Below, piece after piece: positions 1 through 10,678 of a DNA stretch of 64,000 nucleotides. Below the pieces are notes generated by a model, which did not search any database, was not told the origin of the DNA, and saw only the letters and a list, made by a program, of their open reading frames with translations. Every line of letters starts with the position of its first letter. The stretch's first letter is position 1. The DNA lies in contig CM119266.1 in the NCBI GenBank assembly GCA_051294375.1, positions 20,438,780 to 20,502,779 of the forward strand, read 5' to 3'. A program made the translations under genes and the position numbers. The DNA comes from Paraspadella gotoi. Its lineage: Eukaryota > Chaetognatha.

Positions 1-376
1 TTTTTTTTAAGGTAAAGAGAAAAAATGAAGAAAACGAGAGATGATGTTGTGAGTTGGAATTGGAGGAGGAAAACTGCGGAGATAATGAAAGGAAAATTGT
101 GAAAAAGAGAAAAAAAGGGTGAGTAATGATGGAGGAAAGGAGATCTGAGAAAGGAAAGAGTGAAAGGACCGATGGAGGAAGGAAGAGAAAACTGGGGGAG
201 TAAAGAGCGAGAGGACTGGAAAAGAAAATAAACGAGAACTGAGAATGAGGGAGGAAATAGCGAAAGGAAAGAAGAGAGAAAAGAGAAAGGTGAGAGCGTG
301 AGAACTGGATGAAAGAAAACGAAAACCGATGAAGAAAAGAGATGTGGAGGAAAGGAGGAAATAAAAAAGGAAAAAA

Positions 377-730
377 ATGAGAAAAAGAAGAAAGGAGAAA
401 AGGAGAAAAGGAGAAAAGGAGAAAAGGAGAAAAGGAGAAAAGGAGAAAAGAATAAAAAGAGGAAAGGAGGAAAAGGAGGAAAGGAGCCACGAAGGCGAAA
501 TCCCCGAAGTCGAGTTGTTCGACTCAGAGGACGAATCCGAACTGGAAAAACGGGAGAATCAAATAAGGAACTCCCCGCCGACTCCGCCGACGCCCTCCGA
601 CGCCCGCGACGCCAGCCGACGCCCGCTTTCTGGAGATGGTGCTCAGACCAAAGGAGATTGGCTCGGAGGGTGGGGGGGAATGGGAACTGATGTAAAAAGA
701 CATTTGGTTAGACTGAGATCCGGAAAATGA
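377..730 (+). other. open frame, weak candidate for a coding exon
   Basis: A 117-codon frame. The first ~36 residues are a Lys/Glu/Arg run made by a GAGAAAAG repeat. From about position 484 the composition changes to an acidic stretch (EIPEVELFDSEDESELEK) followed by a proline-rich part (SPPTPPTPSDA). That middle part reads more like a disordered protein segment than simple-repeat translation, because the DNA there is not periodic. I see no convincing acceptor or donor around it and recognise no family. It could equally be chance in a GC-rich patch. Confidence 0.15.
391..450 (+). repeat. 8-bp homopurine tandem repeat (GAGAAAAG)n
   Basis: About 7.5 uninterrupted copies of GAGAAAAG inside a longer homopurine stretch. 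All purines are on the plus strand. Confidence 0.85.
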
Positions 731-1406
731 GAGAGAAGAACAGAGAGAGAGAGAGAGAGAGAGATGAGAGAGAAGAGAAGGAAGACGAAGAGACGAGAGA
801 GGAGTAGCAGAGAGAGATGAGAGGCAGAAGAGATCAATTTGTGGGAAGATCCAATTTTATGAAGTTATAGAAACGAAAGGATGGATATGGATAAATTGTT
901 TGACCGCGATGCAATTAGCGGTGAACGTCAAGATAACGTACCGAAGTTAAAATGTAAGAGAGGCCAGGGTTAGGAAAAGATTTAGATCGGGGTTAAACTT
1001 TAAAGGGAAACTCGTTTGAAGAATCGAGCAACAGTCGCGCGCCCAGTCTCCATGAATCCCTCAGGAATGCGTTACATGGGGGCGGGTCAATAATGGGTCC
1101 CAAGGCCCGGATCAATTTCGGCGCTAGGGGTCAGTAAAACCGAAGACCCCGAGATCTCTGACAAGAACTTGCATGAAATATCGAGGAAGAAAAACAAAAG
1201 GCCGACGTTTTTCGCAATAATAGAGGAAAAATAAGGAGGAACTTAAAGGCCGCGCTACGACATAAAACACAGGAAGCCAACGACGGAGAAAAAAAGAAAA
1301 AGAACCGAAATCAGACATAAAAAGCTGATGTTTGCTCGGAAATGGAAAACAAAATGGCGAATACGCGCGCGGACGGATCTAGAAGCACGGAAAGTTGTGT
1401 GTTAGC

Positions 1407-1515
<109 letters not shown>

Positions 1516-1697
1516 TGATGAAGATAAACAAAACGAAACGCGGCGGAATCAGGAAAGAGCGAGAGAGAGAGAGAGGGAGAGAGATGGAAAGAGAGAGAGA
1601 ATCCAATTAGGTTCCGCACGTCGAGTATTAGACTGAGAACGAAGCAAAGGGAAAATAAAAAGGAGCGCGAATTGCGAAGGATCAATCTTCGCCGTTG

Positions 1698-1729
1698 GCG
1701 TCGTCGTCGTCGTCGTCGTTGTCGTCGAC
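1698..1729. repeat. (GTC)n microsatellite
   Basis: About ten GTC/TCG units with one T interruption. It is the first of many CpG-containing trinucleotide tracts in the window. Confidence 0.9.
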
Positions 1730-1734
1730 GCCGC

Positions 1735-3455
1735 GAATTAGATTTGGATTCGCTTGAATTTTTGAAGTCGGTCTGATTAAAAGACGCGCTCGGGTTTTTT
1801 TATTTCATTTTTTGTCGCGTTTCTCGTCGCTTAAATTTTAAGTTTAACGAGCCGACGAGGAAGTCTGGTTTTTAAAAAAGGTCGGAATATAGAATTAAAC
1901 TTTTTTTTTTTAAATTGAGTTCCGATTTTCGTCTGAGCGCACTTAGTCGGTTTTTTTTTGTTTATTAGAATACACAAGCGCTTGGAGTGCTTTTTACATA
2001 TTTTTATACACATTAGTTAAACTAACTCTTAACAAAAACAAGGCAGCCGCGCGCTTGATCGAAGATACACGGTAGGGCATCCAATTAATCTTTTTCACAG
2101 TTTTTTTTTTCAAATTCTGTTCGGCCTTTTTTGATGTTTTTTTTATGACTTCCAGTACAGCAGACGCTCGATGAAAGTCTCTTTTCGAACTTGTGACGGG
2201 AAATCGAGGATAAATCTGTCGATAGCTTTTTCCTTTCTCCGCCATCGATCGTAATTCAATCTCCGATCAACAGTTTTTTTTTTTAAGTTTTTTTTTCTCG
2301 ATTCGAGATGAAAAAAAAAAGGCTAAATCTTTTCATGTGTGTTGTGGTTTAAACTATAAAGAGAAAGAAAGAAAAAAAATTCATCCAAACCTGATTTTGT
2401 GGGAACTGGAAAAAAAAACCCGTCGCCGTAAGTGAAGATTGACGTTGGGACTTTTGACCGGGGAGACCTGAGAAAGAGAGAGACAGAGAGAGAGAGAGGA
2501 TAAGTTAACGAACGCTCAGTCTACGAATTATTCATCGTTATCGGCTTAGACTTAGAGGGAAAATTTTTGTAAGAAAAAAATTGTTTTTTAAAAAGAAGCG
2601 ACCTCCCAAAAAAAAAATAATGTTCATTCATTGAATAAGAATGCAGAGAATTCGGGGAGCGAGGACCGAAGAAGGAATTGTCGATAAAGAGACGAAAAAA
2701 TAGAAGACCGCCGCCGAAGTTAAAAAAAAATTGAGAAATTAAAAAGAAGTTAAAAAGAAGTTGAGATGAAGTTAAAAAGAAGTTTATAAAAAGTTTAAAA
2801 AAGGAGTTTAAACAAAAATTAAAAATAATTTTAAAAGACATTCGATATCCGACCAATCATTGTTTAATAGACAATGTCTATAAAACACGTTTAACAAATT
2901 GGAGGTTGGAGAACAGAATTGAATTTTATCAGCCTATATTTGGAGAAATATTGGCAAAAAACATTTTACAAACAATTAGATTACGTCTTTTCAATGCAAT
3001 CGCGTCAATTTTGTATAATTAACAATCTTTTTTTCTTCCTCGACCAAGTTGAGCGAGACATTAACTTCTCATGGCCTTGCGGCTGTGACTGGTTAATGAT
3101 TATTCATTAGAATTATTATACTTGGTAAATAAACTTTGGAATAAAATTGCATTCTTGCGTTTAATTAAGAGCTGAAATAGTGAGAGTGAGTGGAGACGAT
3201 GAAAGGAAATTGGGAAAGGACGAACGGGTTTCTTCGTTGCTTCGAGTTATTATATATTAGAGACAGAGACCGAATTTAGCGACAGGAGAGTGGTATTGCG
3301 ATATGGTAGCGGTTATATCGGATGGACGGAGGAATAGGATGGACGATGACTTCGCTTTATCTTGACCATCATGAACCAATATTCGATGCAAAAATAGGGG
3401 GGGATAGTAAGAAAACATGATTATCGTCTTAAACGCTCTAGATTATTTAATTGAA
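1735..3455. other. AT-rich non-genic stretch
   Basis: Poly-T and poly-A runs dominate (for example 1900-1915, 2100-2112, 2274-2284). From 2715 to 2825 a loose repeat built on GTTAAAAAGAA recurs five or six times with varied spacing. I see no gene or structured RNA. Confidence 0.6.
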
Positions 3456-3705
3456 AGCTAGAGAGAGAGAGAGATGAGAGAGACAGATTCGATGTAGTAG
3501 AGAGTTAGAGAGTAGAGAGAGTTAGAGAGAGTGAGATAGAAAGAGTAATAATGAAAGAGAAAGATACAGAGCCGAGAGAGAAAGAAAAGAGAGAAGAGAG
3601 AGAAGAGAGAGAGAGAGGAGAGAGAGAGAAAGAGAGAGAGAAAGAGAGAGATGAGATGAAGAGAGAAGATGAGAGATGAGAGAGAGAGAAGAGAGAGAGA
3701 TACCG
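3456..3705. repeat. interrupted GA tract
   Basis: A GA microsatellite broken by many inserted T, C and short insertions (GAGATGAGA-type interruptions). This texture recurs at 4.2-5.0, 7.85-8.5, 10.7-11.2 and 11.9-12.2 kb. It resembles uncorrected long-read sequence across a dinucleotide repeat as much as a genuinely degenerate tract. Confidence 0.75.
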
Positions 3706-4164
3706 TCATCCGAGGTGAATGTTTGATGTGGTTACAAACAATCGAGTCTCAATTTTCTCTCCATCATCTGACTGCTCCCCCGTTAACTCTCCCCCGCGTT
3801 CGACGAGTCGGCGGAACTCAGCTCGTTCTCACGTCAGCGCCGTCGGTCGCCCGCCCGAAGCCGTTAATGTGAATAATCTTTTGTTTTCTTCTTGAATTAT
3901 AATTACTATCGATTGTTATTCGACGGACGACGAGCGAGACGACGACGATGAGCACGACAACCGAATAATTTCTGTTCATTTCTGTTTTTTTTCTCTTCTC
4001 TGTTAATTTTAATTAGATTTATTTATATCGACACAGAAAGAACGTGAATAGTATATTACGAAGTTTTGAATCGACGTGTCGGGGCGACGTGAGATGAAAT
4101 CAGATATGGTTTTTTCTGCCACACGAAAAAACGGTTCCAGGTATGCCGAAGAAGGAGAAACTCT
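3706..4164. other. mixed-composition stretch, nothing recognised
   Basis: A CpG-rich patch at about 3780-3870 and a GAC-type patch at 3920-3960, followed by AT-rich sequence. No exon signals that I would trust. Confidence 0.5.
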
Positions 4165-5030
4165 GCTCTACTCTCTCTCTCTCTCTCTCTCATCTCTCTT
4201 CTCTCTCTCTCTCTACTCTCTCTCATCTCTCATCTTCTCTCCTCTCTTTCTTCTTCGTCTTTCAAAGAAAAAAAACACGGTCATCTGGCCTTCCGCAGAA
4301 CTGGAACTGCATAAACCTTTAGAGGCAGAGTGCCGGCTCTTTTATGTTAACTGACCGCAATTTTTCTCCCGCCGCCCCTCCCACAGCCCTCTCCCGACAT
4401 TTTCAATTCAGTTCAGATTTTCTTTTCCTGTTTTTCGCTTTTTTTCTGTCAAAGCGCCTTAATGTCTTTCCTTTTCGCTCCCCTTTTTAATGATTTACGA
4501 TAAGACGGTAAGATTTTTTGCTGCGAAAATTCATCAACGTGGACCTCCGCCCACTCTCCTCTCCTTCGTTCTTCGATCTCTCTCTCTCTCCTCTCTCTCT
4601 TCCCCTCCCTCACTTTTTTTCCGTTGGACCTTCATAAATATCTCTCATACTCTTCTCGTCTCTCGTCTCAATTCTCTCTCCGTCTCTCGTCTCTCTCTCT
4701 CATCGTCGTCTCTCTCTCCTTCTGCCTCCTCGCATCTCGTCTCTCTCTCATCTCTCCTCTCTCTTTATCTCATGCGCCTCTCTCTCGCACTTATTCTGCT
4801 TTCCTCTTTATGCTCGTTTTTCTTGGACCATATCAGTTAGACGTAGAAAAAATTATTCTGATCGCAATGACTTCTCTCTTTCGTCTCTCGTGCTCCAATC
4901 TCCGATGCTCATCATCGGATCTCTCTCTCGTCTCTCGCTTTGTTGCGGCTTCTCTTTCACTCCCTCTTCTCTTCTCTCTTCTTTTCTCTTTTCTGTTTGA
5001 TCATCTCTCTTTCTTGTCTCTTACTCTCCA
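4165..5030. repeat. interrupted CT-rich block
   Basis: Two main CT clusters (4168-4255 and 4575-5025) with many interruptions, separated by mixed AT-rich sequence. Open frames are Ser/Leu-rich translations of CT repeats. Confidence 0.75.
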
Positions 5031-5583
5031 CTCAGACCACTTGAATTGCATTAGGGCCCGTGGGGCGAAGATTGACGTCGACGCTGAAACCGACTTTTTT
5101 CGAAGTCATCGGCGACGCTAGCGCCATTTTTTCCCTCGCGTCTGACGCCCGTAACTTGCGCCACGAGTTTGGGCCAGCGTCAGACGTGGCTCTATCCTGT
5201 TGACGTTGGCGCCCCCACGCGTTTGAGCCAAACCCATTGTTGGCGCGACGCACGAGCGCCTCGACGGTTGAACTGGAATAGGGACTGGAGACGGTGGTAG
5301 GGGGAGCGGTGGCGGCGGAGGGAACAGCTAATCCTTCGTTTTTTATACAATTAATTCTTTTTTGCATAAATATGGCACTCGGTAAAAAGTTTGATTTAAA
5401 TTTAAGTGGATTTGTTTCAGAAGTCAGGGCCAAGATAGCTTGTATAATGTATATTGAATGAATGTTTGATTTTTATATTTGATGTTCTAATTTCATAAGT
5501 AGATCGAACGACTCAAATTTACTTTTAAGAATTCAAATAAAAACTTTTAGTGTTCTTTCTTATAGTCGCGTGATATTATACAT
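5031..5583. other. CpG-rich patch passing into AT-rich DNA
   Basis: Positions 5050-5330 are rich in CG dinucleotides. A 133-codon minus-strand frame crosses it but runs without change into the AT-rich flank and matches nothing I know. I treat it as chance. Confidence 0.5.
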
Positions 5584-5627
5584 AGATATTTCACAGATAT
5601 TTCACAGATATTTCTCAGATATTTCAC
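5584..5627. repeat. 11-bp tandem repeat, four copies
   Basis: Four consecutive copies of AGATATTTCAC, the third with one substitution (CTC for CAC). The period of 11 excludes an in-frame peptide repeat. Confidence 0.9.
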
Positions 5628-6032
5628 AGAACTTTCGAGCAATAACGAATCTTTATCTTTTCTCTTTTACTTTTAAGTTTCTTTGAGTCAAAAACCGACT
5701 TTTCTCTCCGGAACCCGACTCGCCCGAACGGAACAGAGAACGAGCCTTCAGCTCGACCTCTCCATTGAAGACCGAATACAAATACTCTATTATCGAGGCG
5801 ACGATTGGCGCCGAGACTCTATCCAAGTAGGACATTAACTTTTCACCGCACGCCGCTGCCGCAGCGGGCCGCCGCCGCAAGAACGCCGCCGCCGATTTCA
5901 CTTCCGGAACGAGTCTATAACTCGACTCACCCACCTTCCCTTACTTCCTCCCCTTCCATTTCGCTCTCCATCAAAAATATCTCGTACGATAATTTTTCCG
6001 CGCGCCAAGATTTATATCGCGGCGACGAAGAA

Positions 6033-6070
<38 letters not shown>

Positions 6071-6190
6071 AGTAATTCTTGGCCGAGTTTAACCTTCGCC
6101 GTAATCGGTTTCAACCGGCGCTCGGAGTACTAGTTCCGTCCTTCCGACGATCATAACTCTTATCGCTTCCCTATTTTTTTTTCAACCTCT
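5628..6190. other. mixed stretch with a (GAC)n tract
   Basis: Moderately GC-rich. A 93-codon minus-strand frame (5934-5653) includes a plausible-looking segment (SAPIVASIIEYLYSVFNGEV), but there is no domain match I can name and no splice context. A pure (GAC)n tract lies at 6032-6070. Confidence 0.45.
6032..6070. repeat. (GAC)n microsatellite
   Basis: About 13 GAC units, uninterrupted. It would code poly-Asp in one plus-strand frame. Confidence 0.95.
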
Positions 6191-6395
6191 NNNNNNNNNN
6201 NNNNNNNNNNNNNNNNNNNNNNNNNNNNNNNNNNNNNNNNNNNNNNNNNNNNNNNNNNNNNNNNNNNNNNNNNNNNNNNNNNNNNNNNNNNNNNNNNNNN
6301 NNNNNNNNNNNNNNNNNNNNNNNNNNNNNNNNNNNNNNNNNNNNNNNNNNNNNNNNNNNNNNNNNNNNNNNNNNNNNNNNNNNNNNNNNNNNNNN
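6191..6395. other. assembly gap, 205 N
   Basis: A run of N. It lies directly against two 27-bp tandem units, so the missing sequence may be more of that repeat. Confidence 0.99.
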
Positions 6396-6449
6396 GTTCA
6401 GGTCTCGCCTCGCCTTCAATTTGTTCAGGTCTCGCCTCGCCTTCAATTT
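6396..6449. repeat. 27-bp tandem repeat, two visible copies beside a gap
   Basis: Two identical copies of a 27-bp unit that begins GTTCAGGTCTCGCCTCGCC, immediately right of the N run. Copy number is probably truncated by the gap. Confidence 0.9.
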
Positions 6450-6486
6450 TCTCCGCGAGTCCGTGTCATCAATTTGTCGCTGTCAA

Positions 6487-6582
6487 TATCTGTCAAGAGG
6501 CGCCTGTCAGTATCTGTCATTAGGCGCCAGTCAGTTTTTGTCATTAGACGCCTGTCACTTTCTGTCATGAGGCGCCTGTCAG
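6487..6582. repeat. 24-bp minisatellite, four copies, GGCGCC core
   Basis: Units at 6487, 6511, 6535 and 6559, each of the form TNTCTGTCANNAGGCGCC followed by TGTCAG with one to four substitutions. The palindrome GGCGCC is intact in three of the four. Because 24 is a multiple of three the unit translates periodically (SVSVIRRL-like), which explains the open frame here. Confidence 0.9.
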
Positions 6583-7229
6583 TTTTATTCCAGATTCATC
6601 CTTCGAATTTTTTTTTTTTTTTGGTGTCGAAAAAAATAAATCAGATTCTCTCATCAACTAATGCTGAGGAGATTTAAATAAAATGATATTCTTTGAAATA
6701 TTATAATATATATAATATTATATTATATAATATATTATATAATAAATCTGATTCTCTCATCAGCTAATGCTGAGGAGATTTAAATAAATTGCTATTCTTT
6801 GAAATACTATACCACTTCATTGATATGAAAGCCAGGTACTTTGGAAACAAATAAACTATACTGTAAGAGGGAGTCTTGATTGAAAGCTTGCCGGGATTTG
6901 CTATGTCATTATCTTGTCAAGAGTGATGGAGGCTTTAATCCACCAAAGCCTGTTCAAAGTCAGGAGCAAAATATCTTAATTATTAAATGATTAAATAATT
7001 TTAATATTGGTTGTACAAATTTCATGAAAGAAAGGTGGTTTACGGTGATTGGTTAACGTGAGAGTCGATCGTATTCTAGGTTCTGATTGGTCGCGAAGTA
7101 TTGATGCTGAATGCGGATTGGTCCAGGGGCAAGAGTGACGGAAGGTCTCGGTGAGGGTGAATACGAGGGTGACGATTCGCGTTGGTGAATCATCCTTTGG
7201 TCCCAATAAAAGCGGAATCCGATTAGCAA

Positions 7230-7256
<27 letters not shown>
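6557..7256 (+). repeat. direct repeat, copy 1 (long form)
   Basis: Copy 1 of a unit that recurs at 7284-7857 in the same orientation. It holds the last 24-bp minisatellite unit, a poly-T run, an internal duplication (6635-6704 and 6741-6809) separated by a (TATAAT)-type spacer, several ATTGG boxes, and ends in (CT)n. Copy 2 lacks the internal duplication, which accounts for most of the length difference. Confidence 0.85.
7048..7207 (+). promoter_or_regulatory. ATTGG/CCAAT box cluster, possible promoter
   Basis: Inverted CCAAT boxes (ATTGG) at 7048, 7086 and 7117, spaced 38 and 31 bp, each in the context GATTGGT, and a forward CCAAT at 7203 running into AATAAAAG. Regularly spaced CCAAT boxes are a known NF-Y promoter arrangement. 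The transcript they might serve is not visible; the next sequence is (CT)n. Copy 2 preserves only part of the set. Confidence 0.25.
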
Positions 7257-7261
<5 letters not shown>

Positions 7262-7283
7262 CAAAACCACAAGAGTAGAGATT

Positions 7284-7857
7284 TCTGTCATGAGCGCCTG
7301 TTCAGTTTATTCCAGATTCATCCTTCCGAATTTTTTTTTTTTGGTGTCGAAAAAATAAATCAGATTCTTCATCAACTAAGCTGAGGAGATTTAAATAAAA
7401 TGATTTCTTTGAAATACTATCACCACTTCATGATACTGAAGCCAGGAGTACTTTGGAAAAAATAAAGACATTACTGTAAGAGAGTATTATTGAAAGGCTT
7501 GCCTGGGATTTGCATATTCATTAGTCTGGTCAAGACGTGATGGAGGTCTTAATCGCACCAAAGGCCTGTTCAAAGTCGGAGCAAAATATACTAATTATTA
7601 ACATTATTAACATAATTGAATATTGGTTGTACAAATCCCCACATTGAGAAACGTGGTTACGGTGATTGGGAGTATAACAGAGACGCTCGACACTCGTATC
7701 TAGTTGGGTCGCGAAGTATTGATGCTCGAATGGCGGATTGTCAGGGGCAAGAGTGACGGAAAGGCTCGTGAGGTGTGAATACGAGTGTGACTGATTGCTG
7801 TTGAGGTGATCAGTCCTTTAGGTCCCAATAAAAGCGGATTCCGATTAGCAAACTCTC
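7284..7857 (+). repeat. direct repeat, copy 2 (noisy short form)
   Basis: Follows copy 1 base by base from TTCTGTCATGAG to the closing AATAAAAGCGGATTCCG and (CT)n. Differences are mostly single-base insertions and deletions spread evenly, the pattern of uncorrected long-read sequence. It carries only one copy of the ~70-bp unit that copy 1 has twice. Confidence 0.85.
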
Positions 7858-7889
7858 TCTCCTCTCTCTTCCTCTCTCTCTCTCTCTCA

Positions 7890-7920
<31 letters not shown>

Positions 7921-8520
7921 ATCTCTCCTCTCTCTTCTTATTCTCCATATATCTCGCATTCTGGATCACCAGAATCACCGCCTCTCCTCATCGCATAAAA
8001 AAAGGATCTCGAACATGCCTCTCTTCTCTTCTGTCTCTCCTCCTCTCTCCTCCTTCCTTCTCCTCTCTCCTCTCTCTCTCTTCTCTCCTCTCCTTCTCTC
8101 TCTCTCTCTCATACCGTTCCACCATTTTCCCTTCTCTAATCTCTCATCGCTTTTGACTCCTCTCCTCCAAACTCCTCATCTCATTTTTACTCTATATACC
8201 GCTCCACTACCTCCCACTCGCCTTCTCCCTCTCCCTCGTCTCTCTCCCTCTCCCTCTCCCTGAGAGGAATATACAGTAGAGGCCTTTCATCATGGAATCA
8301 GTTATATCCGAATTCTTACAAGCCTCCGCATACTAAATACGCTATTCTCATCTTCTCTCTCTCTCTCTCTTCTCTCTCTTATCTCCTCTCTCTCTCTCGC
8401 CTCTTCTCTCCTCTCTCTCTCTTCTCTTCCTCTCTCTCTCTCGTCTTTCTCTCTCCTTCGCTCATTCCTATTTCTCGATCTTCCGCGCTTTCTCCACTCT
8501 CCTCTCTCTCTCCTCACTTC
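7858..8520. repeat. interrupted CT-rich block
   Basis: Long CT tracts broken by A, G and short insertions, with a non-repetitive insert at about 8260-8340. Same texture as 4.2-5.0 kb. It leads to a 25-N gap at 8556. Confidence 0.7.
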
Positions 8521-8541
8521 CTTCTGTTATTCTTTCCGCTT

Positions 8542-8649
8542 TGACGTCACCCAAANNNNNNNNNNNNNNNNNNNNNNNNNAAAAGCGGTTTCCATGGCGA
8601 CGCCGGCGCCGGCGCCGGCGAGGGGGCCGCCGCCGGCGCCGCAGGAAAC
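8542..8649. promoter_or_regulatory. CRE and RFX X-box in a GC-rich patch (candidate promoter or CpG island)
   Basis: A full cAMP-response element palindrome TGACGTCA lies at 8542-8549, just before a 25-N gap. After the gap GTTTCCATGGCGAC (8588-8601) fits the RFX X-box pattern RYYNYY-N2-RRNRAC. It is followed by GCCGGC-type repeats to about 8645. The combination suggests a promoter, but no transcript start or first exon can be assigned. Confidence 0.35.
8556..8580. other. assembly gap, exactly 25 N
   Basis: One of seven gaps of exactly 25 N. The sequence to its left (7.28-8.5 kb) is noisy and partly duplicated. Confidence 0.99.
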
Positions 8650-8819
8650 GATTACGGGCTGAGGATTTTTTTCCATTCGCCGACAATCGAAGGGCGACAA
8701 CAATGTGAGGAACCTCAATAACGACGTCGAAGTCGCGCGGAATAAATTCCGAGGGAAACATGATGGGTTCGGCATGGGCGCTGGGACTGAAGGGACGTTT
8801 GGGATTCGATTTCTGGCTT

Positions 8820-8883
8820 GGCACGGTGCCACGGTGCCACGGTGCCACGGTGCCACGGTGCCACGGTGCCACGGTGCCACGGT
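8820..8883. repeat. 8-bp minisatellite (CACGGTGC)n, ~8 copies
   Basis: About eight perfect copies of CACGGTGC. The unit is nearly self-complementary (GGCACSGTGCC), so either strand could fold into stacked short hairpins. All six frames stay open with an 8-residue period, which explains the overlapping open frames on both strands. Confidence 0.95.
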
Positions 8884-10072
8884 TCTTTGTAGCAGATTGA
8901 ATTTTTCGAAGTTTTTCGAGGACGAAGGATAAAATGATAAAGTTTGACGAGATGTAGTATTCCGAGACGATACCAAAGTAAAAAAAATTGGTAAAACCGT
9001 TGTCAAATAATGTAAAATTATCCATTCATTCAATAAATAAGCTATCTTGAGTCTTGACTTTGGACAGGCTAGGGTGGCTTAAGGCCTTCACTCTTACAAG
9101 ATATAATGTAATGTACCAGAAAAGAAAAATGAATCGACTTTGTTTTCATTTAGGACTTCAACCGCAAGGAGACAAAAGAGAGAGACAGAAACTCTGGTCC
9201 ACTCTGAAGGACCCAACGAGAGAGATAGAGAGAGAGTGAGACGTGAATAGAAACCGAAGGACGGAAGGAGAGAGAGACATTTAGTTCAAGGACTTGGGAT
9301 GGAAAACTTCATCAATCACTTCTCTCTAAATCCTCTCATCGAAAGATGACTTTTTTCTCTTCTCCTTAATACGCCAAAATATTACCAAGGAGAGACGATT
9401 GATAACTCTCTCTCTCTCTCTCTTGCTCTCTCGTCTTCTCTCTCTCTCGTCTCTCTCTCCTCTCTCTCTCTCATCTCGTCTCTCCCTCTGACATTATCTA
9501 AATTATCGAAAGAAGTTTATATTGTATTTTCCCAGTTAATATTTTACCTTACTGATTAAGCAAGCATTGTTACTTAGTAGTCGAGAATGCCCCCATTTTT
9601 TTATATTTCCGGATGTTTTTATCGATCTGCTTCATCCAGAAACTAACTTAGGTTTCGCGATAACTAAATTCTCTTCCCTTCTTTCTTCAACTTCTCTCCT
9701 TCCCCATTTTTTTTTTACATCCACTTAGCGGAAACGACGTCCACTCGACTGATCGACGACGACGACGACGACGAAGACGACGATCCAACGCCCGAGAACT
9801 GACGTCATCGGCGAAATCCGGCGATAACGTCAAGACGCGGTCATAACGTCACACGGCGGTGGCCGAGAGAGAGAGAGAGAGAGAGAGACGATAAATCGAT
9901 GCATAAATCTCGCGGGCGTCGGCGAACATCACTTTGATTGTCGGTTTTCGCGAAGAAAGATTCGCACAGAAGGTTTCCGTTTTCTCTTTTTTTTTTTTGG
10001 TCCAGAACTTGAGCAGAAGCCGGCGCGAGTGCAGTGGTTCGGGCCGCGCACGGTGATTCGATAAGGCGGAAT
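8884..10072. other. non-genic stretch with simple repeats
   Basis: AT-rich to about 9180, then GA and CT tracts (9180-9290, 9405-9490), AT-rich sequence, a (GAC)n tract at 9753-9783, a CRE palindrome TGACGTCA at 9800-9807 with half sites at 9826 and 9846, and a GA tract at 9866-9888. The CpG-rich 9740-10070 segment could be a promoter, but no exon is visible before the gap. Confidence 0.5.
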
Positions 10073-10281
10073 NNNNNNNNNNNNNNNNNNNNNNNNNNNN
10101 NNNNNNNNNNNNNNNNNNNNNNNNNNNNNNNNNNNNNNNNNNNNNNNNNNNNNNNNNNNNNNNNNNNNNNNNNNNNNNNNNNNNNNNNNNNNNNNNNNNN
10201 NNNNNNNNNNNNNNNNNNNNNNNNNNNNNNNNNNNNNNNNNNNNNNNNNNNNNNNNNNNNNNNNNNNNNNNNNNNNNNNNN
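10073..10281. other. assembly gap, 209 N
   Basis: Run of N. Confidence 0.99.
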
Positions 10282-10556
10282 GACTGATCCTTTGTCTCGC
10301 TTAAAACGCGGAAAAAAGAGATGAGAATAATTTATTTCACCATTTTATTAATTTTTAAATAATAGTTTCTCCTTCAGCACAGCGCGAAGAGCACTGTGAT
10401 CAAATTCGGGGCAGAGTTCGGGTCAAAACTGAGGACAAGAGAAGAGAATCTCGATAAAAAGTCGGGCAGTTTTCGGGATCATGAAATTCTTTTAGAGGAT
10501 GGAACTGTGGAAGTAGCCACTTGGGCAAAAGGATGACTATGAGAGAAAGAATGAAG

Positions 10557-10678
10557 NNNNNNNNNNNNNNNNNNNNNNNNNNNNNNNNNNNNNNNNNNNN
10601 NNNNNNNNNNNNNNNNNNNNNNNNNNNNNNNNNNNNNNNNNNNNNNNNNNNNNNNNNNNNNNNNNNNNNNNNNNNNNN
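10557..10678. other. assembly gap, 122 N
   Basis: Run of N, flanked by about 275 bases of AT-rich sequence on the left and poly-T on the right. Confidence 0.99.

Larger units (their letters stand above)
1..1130. other. purine-rich DNA without a defensible gene
   Basis: The plus strand is strongly purine-biased for the first 800 bases (runs of GAAA, GGA and GAGA), then becomes mixed sequence with a CpG-containing patch around 900-1110. No splice-bounded exon or RNA gene is recognisable. One open frame at 377-730 is listed separately as a weak possibility. Confidence 0.6.

Noticed and set aside
5032-5433. A 133-codon minus-strand frame in a CpG-rich patch.
   Set aside because: No recognisable domain, and the frame runs unchanged into AT-rich DNA with no start or splice context.
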